Source: Setophaga petechia | Taxonomy: Eukaryota; Chordata; Aves; Passeriformes; Parulidae | Direction of reading: 5' to 3' | DNA length: 64,000 bases | Assembly: GCA_024362935.1 (NCBI GenBank) | Contig: JANCRA010000061.1 | Span: forward strand, 930,001 to 994,000 | Part shown: piece by piece, positions 46,501 through 58,683 of the stretch | Position numbering within the stretch: position 1 is the first letter of the stretch | Layout: each line of letters starts with the position of its first letter | The notes under the pieces: model-generated | The model's database searches: none | What the model was told of the DNA's origin: nothing | The model's input: the letters and a program-made list of their open reading frames with translations, nothing else | Translations under genes and position numbers: made by a program

Positions 46501-49470
46501 GCATTGGCTTTCCTGCTGACAAGAGTGCAGGCACTCATTGGAACTGTGGGCCTCTGGAATTGGCAGGGAAGTGGGGATAAAAACATGGCATGAGAAGAAC
46601 TTCAGCTTTCTTCTTTCTTTCTTGTTAGAACTTCAATGTTGATTTTTCTCAAGCTGTTGTCTTTTGTGAAGCTGCATCTGTTGCTGCATGACTTGAATGG
46701 CTGTGCAGATGCCACCTCATTCTTTCAAATAAGAAAAGCTGAGCTGGGGCTAATCCTATGGAAATGCACAACCTGTAGAATAAAGTGGCTATTCCCTCTT
46801 TCTAAACCCCAGGACTTTATAGAGTGGAGAAGGTTGTTTGTGCTATTATTAAATGGTGTTGCTTCTTCTGAGCAATTTACTGTGAGAAGAATGCTGTCAA
46901 GGAATTTTTCAAGACTTTCCAGTGGGGATCTTTTGGCCTTTTAATGGTCTCCTGATGAAGAGTGTCAAAATTCTACTTTACTGCAGGAGTGAGAAAGGAG
47001 ACTTCCATTGCCTCAAAATGCTCTGCAACAAGCAAGCAACCAGACTACTTGAGGTGAGCAAAGTAGCAATTAACTCTTGACACTCTCAGTGGGGTGCAGT
47101 TTCAAGCTCTTTCCTGTGCTGCAAGGATGAGTTTGAGCCGGTTTAGTTGGGCCTGGAAGACTCAGAGCAGAGATGAACACCGAGGTGGGTTAGGCCCGGA
47201 CGGGCCCTCCCTTCCTGCAGTGCAGTTGCACAGGCTCAGCTGCAGCAGTGGTGCTGCATCCCCTCATCGAATTTGCATTGCAGGAGGGGAGGGAGAAATG
47301 TGTGTTTGTGTGTGTGTGGTATAAAAGAGTGTAAATTGCTGCCAGCTTGTGTCAGAGCAGGGATGTTGGCAAGGGCAGTCAGGCCTTCTGCAGCTCTGGG
47401 GCTCTGGGGCAGCTGCGGCCTTTGGAGCAGGCGCGGCAGGGCCCTGGGTGCTCCGGTGCCTCCCAAAATGTCACAAGGCATCTGTAGTTTTCTTTTCAAA
47501 CTTATCCTGCATACCAGTCATGTGCATCTGGCCTGGGATGCATCCTTGGGCCAAGTTGTTTTCAGTCCTGGTACTGAATTTCAACGTGTTAACCAATTAC
47601 TACTTACAAATATTAATCTCAGGATGGTTTGAATTGTTTGTTTCCATGTGGAAGGAGATTTTGTCATCCAAAAAGAACCAGGTCTTCAGGGCCTAGAGGA
47701 GCAGCAGCATTGGTGTGAGAGTGTTGGGAAGTGGCATCTATTGTTCTCATTGCCACTTCATCTGGATTTTTATCATGAGCTTGATAAACCTCACGCCTGT
47801 TGATTTGAGGGAGAAAGGAATGAATAAATTTTGACCCCCATCAGTGCCTTTTAGCATTAATAAATTTTGCCCTCCATAGGAGCAGATGCCGTTTGGGTAG
47901 TAGTTGTAGTTTCAGTTTGATATAGAGATTGCTTTTGTGGCTGTATTACAAATGCCTCAGTTCCTTGGTCAGTGATGTAACTGCTGTCCACTAGAAGAAT
48001 CAGATATTATCTATAACTCTGCCATTAGACAGACAAGAATGTAGCTCAAAAGTCCAACTCTGTGCACTCGACTCCACAAATGCAGTCCCTGACAAATATC
48101 TTTTACAGATGTATTGTCACAAGTAAATGGAACTTAATTAAGTTTTCCTTACAGAGGAAGAGATTATGATTTAGTAATGTATCTCCTCTTCCTGAAGCTG
48201 CTGTGTGTGTTTGTCCTTTGACATTTGAAATGAGGGCAAATCTTTCCTAAATGTGCTCCACTCGCTAATGAACAACACTTCTATGATGTAAACTATAAGT
48301 CACTAGAAATCTACCACCTAGAAATGTGACAGATTCCGAGAGTTTCCTGATTACGTTCTTTTGAAGCACATGTGCTTGAAAGTAGAAACTGTCAGTCCCA
48401 GAGCAACTGACTCAAAGCTTGGGTGTCTGTGTTTGACATTACCCTGTGCTTGGTGTAAAATTACACACGTGTTTTATGGACTAGAAATATACTGGAATGT
48501 TCTCTTAGAGTTGACTCATAGAAAAATGGCCTCATTTTTTCCATTAGAAAATACGTAGCCATTGTCTCCTTGGAGCAACGCCAGCGCTACAAGGATGACT
48601 TCAGTGCAGAGTATGAGGAATACCGACATTTACATCCTCTGATTGACAAGACCACAAAGAAGTTCAGACAGTTTCAGGAGCAATGGAAGTCTCTGACTCC
48701 AGGCTCTGAAGCCTACCAGGTAAAGAAGGACAAAATAATAAAGACTATGCTTCATCATCACAGCAGTGTTTTGGATTCCCTGGAGCTGCTCAGTGAGACA
48801 AAGAGTGCCTGCAGGATTGGCATATATGCTGAGACCCTGCTTGGGCTGTGTCTGGGTTTTGCAAGACCCTGCCCCAAAAAGCCTCTTTTGAGCTGTCTAT
48901 GAAGAAACAGGAAGGGGAGAAGTGTCTCAAGCAGGGTTTTAGAGCATGGGCTCCTTCTGTTGCCTATTGAGAGGCTTAACTGCAGATCTTGGGTGATGCT
49001 GGGAGAGGGAGATTTGTTTTTGCAAACGTCCCAGAAGAGTGGTGGCTGACAGAGAAGAGAATGTCTAGACTGAGACTGAGTGAACTTTTAGTGTTTTACC
49101 AAAGTTTGCATTTTATGCTGGTGGTGAAACATTCCTCATTTTTTTTTTCTTGAAGATGCTGCAGGATCGAATCCTAGCAGATTATCAGCAGTTACAACAG
49201 GTACGTGTGACACCAGAGCTGCAGGGCCATGGTAACTGCTGAGTCTGCCTCAAGGCTTTTTCAGAGCAAAGGACATCAGACTCCAGACTCTGCAGAAGTG
49301 TTTGCACGCCCTAATTCTCTTTTGCTTTCTCTTTCACATGCCCTAATTCTCTTTTGCTTTCTCCTTCACAGGGTAGCCCCACCTACTCTGAAATGAAGAG
49401 CAGGTGCCTGTACCTCCACAACAAGCTGGCCCATATTCAGAGCCACATTTCTGAATTTGACCAGCTCTGA
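40591..49470 (+). CDS. ELL2-like RNA polymerase II elongation factor (copy B), N-terminus not found
   Basis: Exons: 40591-40840, 42898-43022, 43403-43493, 43872-44193, 46987-47053, 48548-48719, 49156-49200, 49372-49470. All splice in phase and, from 40592, encode 389 residues plus stop. Residues 1-125 match the ELL segment RRPYRDRVIHLLAL to DWPGYTEIDR, 126-262 the ELL2 middle region (SPVMSKKRRIGH), and about 285-389 the C-terminal occludin/ELL domain (EQRQRYKDDFSAEYEEY, LYLHNKLAHIQSHISEFDQ). ELL2 raises elongation rate within the super elongation complex. The first ~200 residues of ELL proteins are not visible upstream, so this is either a truncated copy or one with a new start. The middle is shorter than in ELL2, lacking the lysine-rich segment. 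Confidence 0.8.
43085..43325 (-). mobile_element. CR1 LINE 3' fragment in intron of copy B
   Basis: Collinear partner of the fragment at 25405-25680 in copy A, including GCCTGGGGAGCCTGTTGCAG. Confidence 0.72.
47172..47449 (+). promoter_or_regulatory. conserved intronic block with TATA box (copy B)
   Basis: Near-identical to 25762-26035, with GGTATAAAAGAG at about 47318. In copy A the sequence after the shared GGGCCCTGGG holds about 120 bp more than in copy B. It lies between the fifth and sixth exons, so a transcript started here could encode the occludin/ELL domain alone. Confidence 0.4.
48548..49470 (+). CDS. occludin/ELL C-terminal domain exons of copy B
   Basis: Three exons (172, 45 and 99 nt) encode a complete domain of about 105 residues that starts KYVAIVSLEQRQ and ends EFDQL at stop 49468-49470. 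In ELL proteins this domain binds partners such as EAF and AFF scaffolds (family knowledge). No stop, frameshift or lost splice site is seen, which suggests constraint. Confidence 0.85.
49308..49371 (+). repeat. 32-bp tandem duplication spanning the last splice acceptor
   Basis: Units 49308-49339 and 49340-49371 both read GCCCTAATTCTCTTTTGCTT and on, differing near the 3' end (TCTTTCACAT versus TCCTTCACAG). Only the second ends in AG, the acceptor used by the final exon. Copy A has one unit (about 26868-26899). Confidence 0.85.
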
Positions 49471-49691
49471 GTGGAGTACTGGCACCAGACATCTGCTTCA
49501 GCCTGGTGAAATCTGCGAACTCTGGATTTCTTATTTCAACTAGAAGATTAGGTTTTTAGCATTTTTTAAGTAGCATTGTACAGTAGGTTCTTTTAGCACT
49601 GAACAGTAGAATATTTCTTAAAAGTGTAGAATTAGTTCCAAGAAGTTTAGTACGTTTAAGAAGTAGAAAGATGATAGTTTTGAACATTAAC

Positions 49692-49697
49692 AATAAA
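49692..49697 (+). terminator. polyadenylation signal of ELL2-like copy B
   Basis: AATAAA lies 222 bp after the stop codon and is conserved in position in copy A. Confidence 0.7.
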
Positions 49698-50010
49698 GAA
49701 ATCTCACTATTTGTAATTCTTTCTCTCATTGTTGCATGTATTATATTTGGCGTGGCCTTCTTCTGGTCAATTCTGTTCTTCAAGTCTTAAGTTTGTCCAG
49801 TGAAATAAATTTAGCAGTAGAGGATGGAAACCAACTACCTTACTATGAATTTGTGCTCATTTTAAGAAAAGATTGTGGCAGATGAAAGTTGTTTAGGATA
49901 AGTCTAGGGGTGTTTTTTGACCTTTCTTGCTAATGCAAACTCTTTGCTTAAGTGGTCAAAGGCTTAGAAGTTTGCACAAACCCCTCCCCAAATGACCTTG
50001 TTTTGGAGGG

Positions 50011-51346
50011 TGTTGTGGTTTGACCGGAAATGGGACATCTGGGATATGTTGTTTTTTTTTTTTGGTGACCAATGGCTGTCCGGATTTTAGGATGGGCATC
50101 TGTTTTTGCCAGTGAAGCATTTGGATACGCCTCTGAGACCACAAAAAAATCCAAGGGGTTAAAAGAGCAGGGAGTTTCTCCCTCAGCCCTTTGGAATTTC
50201 TGGCGGGACAGAGCTGCTTCTCCCCCGGCTCAGCTGCGGCTGAGCTGGGGGAGGGGAGAAGCCACGCGGCCCATTCTATCGGTAGGCCGGACCCAGGTGG
50301 AAAGGTGGGGGGCACCGAGAGACCTGTGTACCTTCCCCCCCATTTCCCCCCATCATCTTTTGGAGACGGAGAGAAACACAGGCTGCTGTGCCGGACTGAG
50401 TTACCTTGAAACCTGATATCATGTCCAGGCAACAGCAAGCACGGTTGGGAGGAGAAGAGGGGGGGGGGCAGCGGGCAGTCCAGCCGCTCGCTTGAGAGGA
50501 GAACTTTTAACCCTTTTGTGGACAATGAAAACTTTACAAGAACATTTCCCTTTCCTAGAGAAGGATAAGAGTGGAGGATGAAGGAAGAAATAGGCCAGTG
50601 AGTGAGGTCTGGCAAAGAGAAAGAGAAAGACGTTGAAAGAATGGAGGGAAGATGGAGTGGGTTTTTCCTTGAACTCTTTCTTGTTGTAAAAACCATGAAC
50701 TGATTCCTGGTGATACAGAGACTGCATTTCAGGGGGAAGCGAAGACTCAGAGCTAAGAGAGTTCAGTGTGGAGACCCCTCGGCCCCAGGGGGTGTGTGTG
50801 AAGAAAATGGGGGGGACAAAGGTTCCAGAGATGAGACTGTGCTCTGCTTGGAATGAGACAAGGCATCCTTAAAAGGTCCAAAGGTCTACCCTGAGGACCA
50901 CTTCTGTCCCATGCCTGGTGGTGAGAGCACCTTGGCATGGAAAGATGTCACGAGATAGCAGAACTTCGGGCGGTGCTTTTTGTGACAAGAAGTTCATGGT
51001 ACGAGAAAAGGACTTCGTCTACTTCTTGATGAGCTGAAGATTTGATTGTCTAAAGGGTGGTGCCAGACCGAGTGTGGATATTCTTTGGGAAATGTAAATG
51101 TACTGGGGATTTGGTGGGAGGAGGAAGTGGTGGAGTGTTTCTGTATAGTTTTCATTTTCCTTGTGTTTCTTTCCTTTCCTTTGTGGTTTAGTTTTTGTAG
51201 TTTTAGTTAATAAAGTTTTTTTTTTCCTTTTTTTTCCCTAAGCAGGAGCCTGTTTTGCTTATTCCTGGGTACCACCTCACAGCAGATGCCAGGGAGAGGG
51301 AATTCTCATGGGGGCACTGGCATTGTGCCAGTGTCAAACCATGACA
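50011..51346 (+). mobile_element. solo LTR, about 1.34 kb, in the 3' flank of copy B
   Basis: Starts TGTTGTGGTTTGAC and ends GTCAAACCATGACA, complementary terminal repeats. AATAAAG lies near 51209, before a T run. A 5-bp target duplication (GAGGG before, CAGGG after, one mismatch) fits an ERVL-type element. It interrupts sequence that is continuous in copy A (about 32460-32476). Long minus-strand frames here reflect base composition and are not genes. Confidence 0.85.
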
Positions 51347-51351
51347 CAGGG

Positions 51352-52160
51352 TTACAGAGGAGTGCACATGGGCTGCTCTAAGCTGTCAGCTGAAGCAGCT
51401 CTCAGGACTGCTTGTAAATTATGGCCTCACCTTGTCAGTGAGCCAAGGAATATCCAGATCTTTGCAAGAGTTCTGTAAAACACGTGGAGAAGTGTTGGAG
51501 GCAAGGTACTTCAATGGATTTTCAAGAGAAATTGGTTTCAATTGTCCCCAAAGGAGTCTCTATGAGTTTTGTAGTTTCCTCCAAACCAGTCTGTCATAAC
51601 CCACCTTTCTAGAGATATACTAATTTAATTAATATTAATACATTCATGCACAGACCTATGGAGACTTTGAAGTCTAGACCCTTTCCTAAGTTTCTTATCA
51701 GGAATATATTCAGCGGACTGGGTTGAGGTGTGGCTAGGATTGCCCGAACCTTTTTTTGAGAGACATGAAATTGACTGAGGGAGGAGAACATTTGGGAACA
51801 CTCAGTAGGGTCTTCTTCCTTGGAGTGTATTCTGCAAATTCCTGAATTATCTCTGTGCCAACGATGTTGAGTCCCCATTCCTGAGAATTCTTGGGGCATT
51901 TTGAGATTGAACACCTCAGCCATTGTAGCCCTCCTGTTCTCCTTCAAGTGAAGTTCAACAAAATGTTGCCTCTTAAACCCTGTGCTTTGGGTGCATTTTT
52001 GCCAGGGTCAGGGGTTGCTGCTACAGCTCTGCAGTGCAGCAACCCCAGGAACGCTGCCATGGGGGGCATGGGGTGAATTGTGCTGGGGAGCCTCCCCTTG
52101 GCCTGGTGGCTGCTGCTGGTTGACAGAGTGAGCAGGAGTGCTGCTGGTGAGAGTGGGCTG
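51352..52160. other. 3' flank of copy B, paralogous to 32.47-33.28 kb
   Basis: Resumes the duplicated sequence after the LTR, up to the TGGTTGACAGAGTGAGCAGG region. From 52160 to 53480 I see no gene or recognisable repeat. Confidence 0.7.
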
Positions 52161-53479
52161 AGACAGATATTTTACAAGCACAGCCTTATTTTGGATCACA
52201 TTTCTCTCTTCCTGTAAACCTCCTTTACGATGTGTAGTGTCTACATACTTATTAAGCCTGTGTATTATTGTCTGTCTTTTTTGTCCAGATTCCTTTAAAA
52301 ACATTCTACTCCAAACTGGAAAAAATCAAGACACACAACACCTTTAAGTGGTAGAAGACTTGAATTTTACAACAAAATGCCATCAATCCAATAAATTACA
52401 GTTGCTGGAAAGCTACTTTTTATGTCTGTCAAAAATGATGATATGAACTCATGAGGCTCTGTGTAGCTTAGATCTAACTCTGCAAGTTCCTATCTGGGGA
52501 ACAAAGCAGGAGCATCCCTGAGGACCAGAAGGATGCTTGAGGCCTCTGGGAGTGGGGCAGGGCACAGTGTCCTTGGCCGAGGAATATGAAGCCTGTCACC
52601 ACTCCTCTGTGCCATGCCTGCTCACAGGTGGGATAACCTGGGGTGCAAAACAGACCTGAGCATCCCAGCTTGCAGTGCTGCTTGTGAGGCTGCACCCAGG
52701 CTTGGGGTGGTCCCCACCTGCTGCTGCAAGCGAGAAGATTTTGGTGTAGGAAAAAGCAGAACTCATCAGGTTAATGAATAAAAAGATGTCCCCATCTTTA
52801 GAAGTCTTTGTATATGAACTGGAGTATCCTTGGTCTTCAAAAGGATGGGCATGTCATGGCCCAGACTTCTCCAGCTGTTTTGTTTTGTTAACAGAGCATA
52901 GCTGAAATTAGGAATGTAGGTAGTTGTTGATTTGCATTTACAGCCTACAGCCAGCCCCTCAGTCTTTATCCTTTTGAACAAAGAATAATGAGAATTTCAA
53001 GTCTTCAACTACGGGTTCCCAGGGGAATCTCCAGGTCACATGGAAGATCTTGCAAGAAAAAAACCCTAAAACAGTCTTCACCCTGACAGCCACAAAAGTC
53101 AGAATCAGGGCTGCCTTTCCTCTGATGACATCTGCCTCCCTGACACACAAATCAGCCTGCACATGATGAAGATATAGAGAGTGATATTCCTGTTGGCCTC
53201 AGTCATTGTTTTCAGCTCTGCTTGAACAAGAGGCTGGGAGTGGAGCAGAACTGAGAAAAGGGATGGATCTCAATACTGGAGGATTGGATGTTTTTCCCCA
53301 CCCCTTGACCTGAACCTCCTCTATTGGAATATGATCCCCATATTACCAGATGGAATGTGCCTGGGCTTGTCTGGCTCTTGCTGCTTGACCAGAGGTGGCA
53401 ACTGAGATGGTTTTCACTTCAGAGACACCTTTGGCTGGCTGGATGTTGCAGCCAGGCACTTGGAACAGGTCCACACATG

Positions 53480-53930
53480 CAGGAACTCAGTTTTACCTGT
53501 GGTGGAAAGGCTTTAGGCGATGGTGAAGGGAAAAGGAGACGGATTCTGCCAGAGGGTTTAATCCTGAGCTTTATTCCAGGGTCACAGATCTCTGAATCTT
53601 GTAACAGCTCCAACAGAATGCTGAACCGCGTGGTCCCGTGTCTTTTAAGCCCGGGGAGAAGGGGGAGGGAAGGGGTAGGTGTGCCACCAACCAGGTAGGA
53701 GGGGGGAAGGCTCTGGGGACAAGTGACACTTGGATAACCCAATGCCCCCCAGGGCTGAGGGGCATCTTTTGAACTTCGGCAATCAGACGAGATTGACTGA
53801 CATGCTCTCAGCAGGAGGCAAGGGGAGGGGAAGGGAGAAAGTATTGGCACACCTGGGAAAGGGACTAGGATAGCTGAGACAGGATATTGCATCCCACTGC
53901 AACACTCCTCCTCCTTTCCAAATGGGACAG
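53480..53930 (-). mobile_element. possible LTR on the minus strand (ends unresolved)
   Basis: A GAGCTTTATTCCAGGGTCAC segment (polyadenylation-like on the minus strand) followed by GC-rich sequence and a purine-rich area resembles a reversed LTR. There is no target duplication and no matching copy in the window. From 53930 to 54890 the sequence may be ERV-internal, but no gene is recognisable. Confidence 0.3.
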
Positions 53931-54892
53931 CCACATATACAGGCTAAGAATGGCTTCAAGACTTAATTACATGCATCTTTTCAAAATAGCCATTTTCATA
54001 ACAATAACATTGATTGCAAAATATATGCAGTAAAAACATTCTGTGAGGGTAACGCTTTACTGAAAAGTCAGAAGTACTGAGCCGGAGAGGAAGAACAACT
54101 GCAAACCTTTCAAAAATAAAGCTTTGACCAGAATTCAACCTTCCACCCCAAACTACCCTCTGTACCTGGGTGAAGTGTTGCTGCCTTAGGTGTTTGCCTT
54201 CTCTGTCTTCAACCTGAGGCTTCTGGAGCAGGCCTGGATTGGCTGATATGTCTGTCTTTGTACTGACACCAGTTTTTGTAGTGTTTTCTAAGAGACACTG
54301 TGCACTTACAATGACAGCAAATACTGTGTTACTTGCTCTCCACCAGCACAGCTTCCCCTAGTACCACTGCAGTGAAGTGGGCACAAACAATCTCAGGTAA
54401 CACATGATGGCTGAATACCATGTCACAACCCTGGAAAGAAGGTGCCATCTACAGCAAGGTTATTGCCACTTCTCTGCATGATTTCTAATTATCCACCCAT
54501 CCATCCCTTTCCACAGTAAGTTTTTTGCAGCTCTGCACTTGCCACAAGATAGCAAAAATCTCACCAAACAAGCTTTTAGAAAAAAGATGAGCAGATTCCC
54601 ACAGGTTTACAGCAGTGTCAGTGAAGATGGGATGAGTCTTAATAGTGTCCTTGTTGCCTCCTGTTTTCAGAAGAACTACTGCAAAAGTCTAAAAGGTAAC
54701 AAAAAAATGCAGGGAGCCTACATATACTTACCAATAAAAAGGTACCCTCCTGTCGGGACTCAGTCTGTCTCTCCGGGTGTCCAGAGTTGCCAAGGACTCC
54801 ATGGGGGGCTGGAAGACCCTGGCATGCTACCCAGAACACCTGGGGATTTGATTTTGACCCTTGGAGCAAGTTACCAGCTTTGTATGAGGACA

Positions 54893-55350
54893 TGAAAGTC
54901 ACACGGGTTTGAATAGTGTAATAGCAAAATGATCACAGGGTGAAAATGTAGATTTTAGGATTTTTGGTATGGGGGTTATGGAGACAAGATGGAGGAATCT
55001 GGGCGTGTCCAGCCTTTCTCCTTCTTCTTCTTCTTCTTCTTGTTCTCCATTTTCTGCAGTGATGTTGGCACTTTGGGATTGGTTTAGAGTAGAAGTGCAC
55101 TGTCTAACATAGGTGATAGGTATTGGGAATTAAGTGTAAATATGTTACATGTAGTTTGTAGTATAAAAGGGCAACCCCGCCTCGAGGGTGGTCACAGTGC
55201 TCGTGGCTGCCCTGCTGAGCAGATCTCAGCTGGGCAGAAAGAAAATTTTATAGATAAGAATTAATAAACAACCTCAAGACCGAAAAATGAAGAGTCCAGA
55301 CTCGTTTTTCAGCCGTGCAGGCAAAAGCAGAGACATCCTGCACAACTCAG
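54893..55350 (+). mobile_element. LTR, plus strand (approximate ends)
   Basis: It has TATAAAAGG at about 55162 and AATAAA at about 55262, with a (TTC)n run at 55018-55041. It begins with TGAAAGTCACACGGG and ends near CATCCTGCA. Sequence before it (GGTACCCTCCTGTCGGGACT) looks like ERV-internal 3' end. Target duplication not resolved. Confidence 0.55.
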
Positions 55351-55639
55351 GGCAGCAATTATCAACAGCAACCTGAGACCCTCACAGAGCTTGGGTGGGG
55401 AACAAGCTGGATCAATGCTGGACCCAAGACTGGTGTTCCTCTCCTATCTGATCTCCCTTCCTTTTTCTTCCCTCTTTCTCCAATGCTTCATAAACCAAAC
55501 CCTTGCTTCCTTCCTCCCAAATTCTCCCACTGCTGCCTGAACACACTCTGGCTCTTGAGACACTGCCTGCAGCTTCCATCAGTGCTCAGTGCTGCTGCTG
55601 GGGCTCGGTGGGTGCTCACTTGAGGATCTGGGTGTCCAA

Positions 55640-55780
55640 GGTGAGGCTGTGGCTCTAACCAGCCTGGTCTAGTGGAAAGTGTCCCTACCCATGACAAGGG
55701 TGTTGGGACAAGATGGTCTTGAAGTCCCTTGCAACTCAAGCCAATGGCTCATCCCAAGCCAGGATGGTTCTATGATTCCA
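55640..55780 (+). mobile_element. CR1 LINE 3' terminus
   Basis: GGTCTAGTGGAAAGTGTCCC is followed by a TTGGGACAAGATGGTCTTGA segment and the tail GGTTCTATGATTCC, the typical CR1 end. Confidence 0.85.
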
Positions 55781-55994
55781 ATAAACCACAAAAAATTATC
55801 ACCAGTGTAACACTCAAGTGTGTTCATACATATCCATAAGTAATCACGTAAGACTGATTAGAGAACTTATTTTTTAATTTTGTATCAAAATTTTTACATT
55901 TTCAATGTAAAAATGTGTAATTAAGACAGGATACATTAAAAGAAAAACATACCAGTGTTTCAGGACATGCCTAATAAAATAGTTATTATTTTTT

Positions 55995-56160
55995 CTAACA
56001 GGTTGCTGGGGTTTGGTTTTTTGGTTTTTTTGGGGTTTTTTGGTTTGTTTGTTCTTTTGTTTTTTGGGGGGTTTTTTGTTTTTTGGTTTTTTTTTTGGGT
56101 TTTTTTGGGTTTTTTTTGTTTTCTTTTTTTTTGTGGTTTTGTTGTTGTGGGGTTCTTTGT
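55995..56160. repeat. T/G-rich low-complexity tract
   Basis: Long T runs separated by GG/GGG, like 12214-12420. Apparent lysine-rich (minus) and phenylalanine/glycine-rich (plus) frames are artefacts of this composition. Confidence 0.85.
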
Positions 56161-58680
56161 TCAAATCAACCACACCATGGCTTAAGGACAATAGCAAAGG
56201 TTTTCTGACTATCATGTGGAAAACTTTCCTAGTGCAGAAAAATCGTTTTTGTCTTTAAAAAGCTTAGTGCTAGTTTGGGACAAGAACACACATATATAGG
56301 GTACAAAAATTAGGTCTGAAACTTAAGCCTAAATATACAATTTTAAATGCTATAGGTACTGCCTAGGGACATCCAAATTCACCACTGACCTCTTCCTTTC
56401 ATCTGAATGCTGCCAGTGCCAGGGGAGTTTGGGAGGTGTTGGAACCAGTGGAAGCATTCCAGAAACATTTTATTTTTTAAAAACCACTTCCTTAAGTAAC
56501 TGGTTGTTTTTCCAATTGGTTCCTGGTTTTTACTTTATACCATAGGATAAGGTGGGTGGGTTTATATCAAAGCAGTTTTTACGTTATGCCATACACAGTT
56601 ACAAATAAATACCAAATTCAGTACTTCCCTAATTCCTGACTATCTGTGATGGATACAGTCCTAAAGCCTCCACTGAAACCAGCTAAGAATAGCAACTCGC
56701 AAAGCATCATTATCTACTTTCAGTCATGCTTCCAAATGCTAAAAAAGGTTTCAAAACAGCTCTAAGGTACATACTTTTCTACAGAAAATCATCTTGCAGA
56801 ATGAAAGAAACAATGTCTAGTAAGATTTCTTCTAAGACCTAAAATTTATCAGATGGTGTATGTCTGCAAGTACAACACATCTGCACCTGATACAGGCAGC
56901 GTGATGGGGATACAGAGTAAAATGGAATCTTGGTTTACTGTCTCAACAGTAGTAAGCATTAATCTCTGAATCTCTGAATAAATACTAAATATTTTATACT
57001 GCCTAACTTGTCTGTATAAAACCTGTGGCTACCACTGTCTAAAATGCATAATAGCAAACTATTTCTCTGGTTTGGATAGAAAGTGTTTATATTTCCATTA
57101 AGCCTATTTTTAAATACCTATCAAACATTTACAGATATTAAAACCAGCACTTTCTTATGTGTTATCTATACACAAATCATTGGCAACAGACTCATTCCTA
57201 GTGAAAAAATTGGGAAGGCTTTCAAAACACTAAAAATGCAGGACTACATGAAGCTTAGACTGACATTCACAGAGCTTTTGTGTCACTTTTGCACAGGTTG
57301 TCAGTATAAAGCATTTCATCCCTACTTTTGATAATTGAGCTGACTTCTGGTAGAAGCACCCAAGGATGCTATCAGATGTTTAGACAAGCTGTAGTTTAAC
57401 TGTATGCACAAATTTTTCCATGACTTTAAGCTTCAAAAAACTTACAGTTTTATTAATATCTATCCAGTAATTTAATTTTTGCTTAAATTTTTGATAACTA
57501 TATAACTATAAAAACTACTTTTTTCAAGTGTAACTTCCATATATATTACTTTCCTCCTAATTTTTTTGTTTAATACTTTCAGTTTTCTTTCATGATCTTG
57601 AAAAAGCATTATAATTTTCTATATTTTAGGCTCCCTATATGCAAGATGTAGATAAGTATATTCATCTTTTAAGTAACTTTAGAATCTGCAGATGCAGAGT
57701 TGGGTTTTTTTTTTAAACTCATTCTTGCCTAAAAGGAACCTTGGAATTTTGAGTCTGCAGCAGCCAGCTGAGTCATAAACTCTTTTTTATTTTGTGTGTA
57801 TACAAATATAGGGAAGGAAACACCCTCTCAAGTTCTGAAAAGTATCACCAAAAAAACCCCCAAAACTTTATGACTCTAAATAGGAGTTTGAAAGGAACAA
57901 TATATCTAGAAAACGGTATTGAAAAATAAAACAATTCGTATTTCTTATAAAAAAAATTATTCAGCTTCAGCAATTTGTTTTTCCACCTTCTCATAGATGC
58001 AGTTTCCAGATACATCTGATGTGGTAGAAATGCCCCAATCTCAGGCTGCATACCACATTACAAAGGCAGATGAAAAGCCAGAATTGAAAGTGCAAGAATG
58101 ATCATGAGGTGTTTAGTTCCTTGATTAGATTTTGCTTCTAGAAAAGCACCCACGCTCAGGATCCATCTGCAAGGATCATGCCAGTCATAATATTCTGGGT
58201 TTTTCTCTTGTGTCTCAGAAAGGATCCACAGCCAGGTTTGTCTCACACGCTGTAGCTTACGAGCACACGATGAAACTAAACTTGAACTGAGTCCCTGCTG
58301 GGGAGGTTTGAGCTTGAAGTCCCAGAGCAAAACCCAACATCCCAAATCTGGGAGGGTCACCTCCCTCATGGCCAGCACATCTAACATGTATTGTGGTGAC
58401 TATGACTACTAGACACGCTTTTCTCTAAAAAAGCCACTTCTACTTGTGAGATTTTTTGCTCAAACCCCAGGAAAGGCTGTTGATCCCTCTGCCTTTCTTC
58501 CCTGTCCATCAGTGCCATACAGATATGCTCTGAGCATACGCAGTTTTCTCTCTCTTTATTCCTCATGGGGAAAAATGCAGCATGACCACACTAACAAAGG
58601 TGTTCTGCAGATTGTGAAAACAGGCTTTCTTCTCCTACCTACTGGCAGGAAAAATTATGTCATTCCTTAGACATTTGGAA
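56160..58680. other. AT-rich stretch without a confirmed gene
   Basis: Mostly AT-rich, 3'UTR-like DNA. The minus strand at 58058-58387 has a 109-codon frame ending in a hydrophobic tail (HLMIILALSILAFHLPL). At 57948-58030 on the minus strand, a different frame ends in GNCIYEKVEKQIAEAE and a stop. These could be terminal exons of an unrecognised minus-strand gene, but no family is identifiable. Confidence 0.3.
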
Positions 58681-58683
58681 GCA

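Noticed and set aside
49956..50696. 246-codon minus-strand open frame
   Set aside because: It lies inside the 1.3-kb solo LTR and is not shared as an open frame by the second copy, so it is not a gene.
55874..56258. Lys/Pro-rich (minus) and Phe/Gly-rich (plus) frames
   Set aside because: Direct translation of a T/G-rich low-complexity tract.
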